Shown one piece after another: positions 63,080 to 64,000 of a DNA stretch of 64,000 nt. The stretch is from contig NZ_JBMMUF010000001.1 of the NCBI RefSeq assembly GCF_049257235.1, positions 496,001-560,000 of the forward strand, in the 5' to 3' direction. The notes beneath the pieces were generated by a model. That model saw only the letters and a program-made list of their open reading frames with translations, ran no database searches and had not been told where the DNA came from. Each line of letters starts with the position of its first letter. Position 1 is the stretch's first letter. This stretch comes from Pseudoalteromonas sp049257235. Its GTDB lineage: Bacteria > Pseudomonadota > Gammaproteobacteria > Enterobacterales > Alteromonadaceae. A program made the translations under genes and the position numbers.

Positions 63080-63774
63080 ATAAACTCCGTAACCTGTTGT
63101 GCTAACAAGAAATTAGCCAACTGCAAATCTTCTGGGGTGGTTATTTTGAAATTATCTGTGCGCCCACATACCAGGCGTACTTGCCCACCGGCCCATTCGA
63201 TAGCCGACGCTTCATCAGTAATTGCAACACCTTGCGCAAGGGCATTACTCAGTGCCGAGCGCAACTGTTGGTATGGAAAAAGTTGCGGTGTCAGTGCTTG
63301 GAAAAGGTTGTCTCGCGGCACAGTTTGTTCAACAAAATCCTCGCCACGCTTTATCGTATCTCTGACTTTTGCGGCCAAAATGCCGCCGCATCCTTCCTCG
63401 GTGCACTGTGCAATTAAGGTGTGGATGTCGGTGATGTCTACCAGAGGCCGAGCCGCGTCATGCACCAACACCCATTGTGGAGGGGCATCGGCCAAGGCGT
63501 CGAGCGCTGCTAACACAGAATCTGCGCGCTCTTTTCCACCTAGCACTGTGGACACCTTTTGTCTGTCGATGGGTAATTGTTGGAAATATTCGTCTTTGGC
63601 GCTAATTGCGACAAGAATATTATCAACACCTTGGACACGGGAAAGCTTGTCCAAAGTGTGCTCTAAAATCGTCTTACCTTGTAACTCAATATACTGCTTT
63701 GGTAATTGAGACTGCATGCGAGAGCCGACTCCTGCGGCTGGCACAATGGCGACAAGGCCATGTTGGTTATTCAT
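63076..63774 (-). CDS. ispD: 2-C-methyl-D-erythritol 4-phosphate cytidylyltransferase
   Basis: A 232-residue nucleotidyltransferase of the MEP pathway. Motifs are VPAAGVGSRMQSQLPKQYIEL for CTP binding, GGKERADSVLAAL, and VLVHDAARPLVD with the metal-contacting Asp. It follows ftsB by 18 bp and overlaps ispF by 4 bp. Confidence 0.97.
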   Translation of the reverse strand: MNNQHGLVAIVPAAGVGSRMQSQLPKQYIELQGKTILEHTLDKLSRVQGVDNILVAISAKDEYFQQLPIDRQKVSTVLGGKERADSVLAALDALADAPPQWVLVHDAARPLVDITDIHTLIAQCTEEGCGGILAAKVRDTIKRGEDFVEQTVPRDNLFQALTPQLFPYQQLRSALSNALAQGVAITDEASAIEWAGGQVRLVCGRTDNFKITTPEDLQLANFLLAQQVTEFI

Positions 63775-63792
63775 AACACTTCTTTAATGTGG

Positions 63793-64000
63793 TTAATTCG
63801 ATTCATTTTGCTTATTCGGCAACACGCGATAAAAAACTTCATCAGGCTTTATCATACCTAGCTCTAACCTAGCCCGCTCTTCAACCCCTTCCAAATCGAG
63901 TTTGAGGTCTTGTATATCAGCTTCAAGTAATTTGTTGCGCTTTGTTAGTTGCTGATTGGTACTCTCGTGGTTAGTCACCGCTTTACTTAAACGGGTGTAA
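63793..64000 (-). CDS. ftsB: Cell division protein FtsB (N-terminus outside the window)
   Basis: The last 68 or so residues are visible: a coiled-coil part (NQQLTKRNKLLEADIQDLKLDLEGVEERAR) followed by the conserved LELGMIKPDEVFYRVLP. The membrane helix and start codon lie beyond position 64000. FtsB joins FtsL and FtsQ at the division site. It heads the ftsB-ispD-ispF-truD-surE-pcm series. Confidence 0.93.
   Translation of the reverse strand, partial: YTRLSKAVTNHESTNQQLTKRNKLLEADIQDLKLDLEGVEERARLELGMIKPDEVFYRVLPNKQNESN

Noticed and set aside
63032..63709. A 225-codon open frame opposite ispD
   Set aside because: Antisense to ispD, a clear full-length enzyme; Ser/Cys-rich and without family features.

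Overview
This window looks like chromosomal core sequence of a marine gammaproteobacterium of the order Alteromonadales, most likely Pseudoalteromonas or a close relative. This is inferred from gene content, protein flavour and moderate GC. Markers include ArcA with a full-length ArcB, an Na+-pumping oxaloacetate decarboxylase, the alaS-lysC-csrA order, and the ftsB-ispD-ispF-truD-surE-pcm-nlpD-rpoS / mutS / pncC-recA order. There is no phage, no intact insertion sequence and no CRISPR array.

Layout. 0-6 kb: a DUF481 outer-membrane protein, a YciU-type DNA mimic and an RND efflux pair. 6-9.4 kb: a crotonase overlapping lrgA-lrgB, then a lipoprotein M28 peptidase. 9.4-10 kb: five tRNA genes (Phe, Thr, Phe, Phe, Thr). 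10-13.9 kb: mutY-yggX, trmB, rsmC and a DUF3293 gene. 13.9-19.2 kb: signalling, with a CHASE8 histidine kinase plus YfiR-like partner, then arcA and arcB convergent and overlapping by 4 bp. 19.2-27.4 kb: an exported cyanophycinase-fold protein without the catalytic motif, folE2, a DUF2726 gene, mtnN with a CbiB-like gene, tyrS and mepM. 27.4-31.4 kb: oadGAB with a long upstream region holding two palindromes of PdhR/FadR type. 31.4-39 kb: a phosphoesterase, csrA, lysC, alaS, recX, a membrane protein and ribA. 39-53.3 kb: a rhodanese, then an acetate-switch block (exonuclease, DUF294 protein, Na+/solute symporter with DUF4212 subunit, SSS-type hybrid sensor kinase, purU, LuxR-type response regulator, acs, DcaP-like porin). 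53.3-64 kb: recA, pncC, mutS, rpoS, nlpD, a YqaA-type membrane protein, pcm, surE, truD, ispF, ispD and the end of ftsB.

How it fits together. Three carbon and energy circuits share the window: ArcAB redox control, oxaloacetate/pyruvate metabolism (oadGAB), and acetate uptake and activation (symporter, Acs, kinase and regulator). The acetate promoters share the string GACCTTAGT(CG/A)TAA, which I propose as the regulator's operator. The acetate block lies between recA and recX, which are neighbours in most relatives. That suggests an insertion or rearrangement at this place.

The most interesting leads are the acetate-promoter motif, the PdhR-like operator pair upstream of oadGAB, the arcA terminator buried in arcB together with a terminator hairpin touching the arcB start codon, the motif-less cyanophycinase homologue, and a YfiR/CHASE8 kinase pair without a local diguanylate cyclase.
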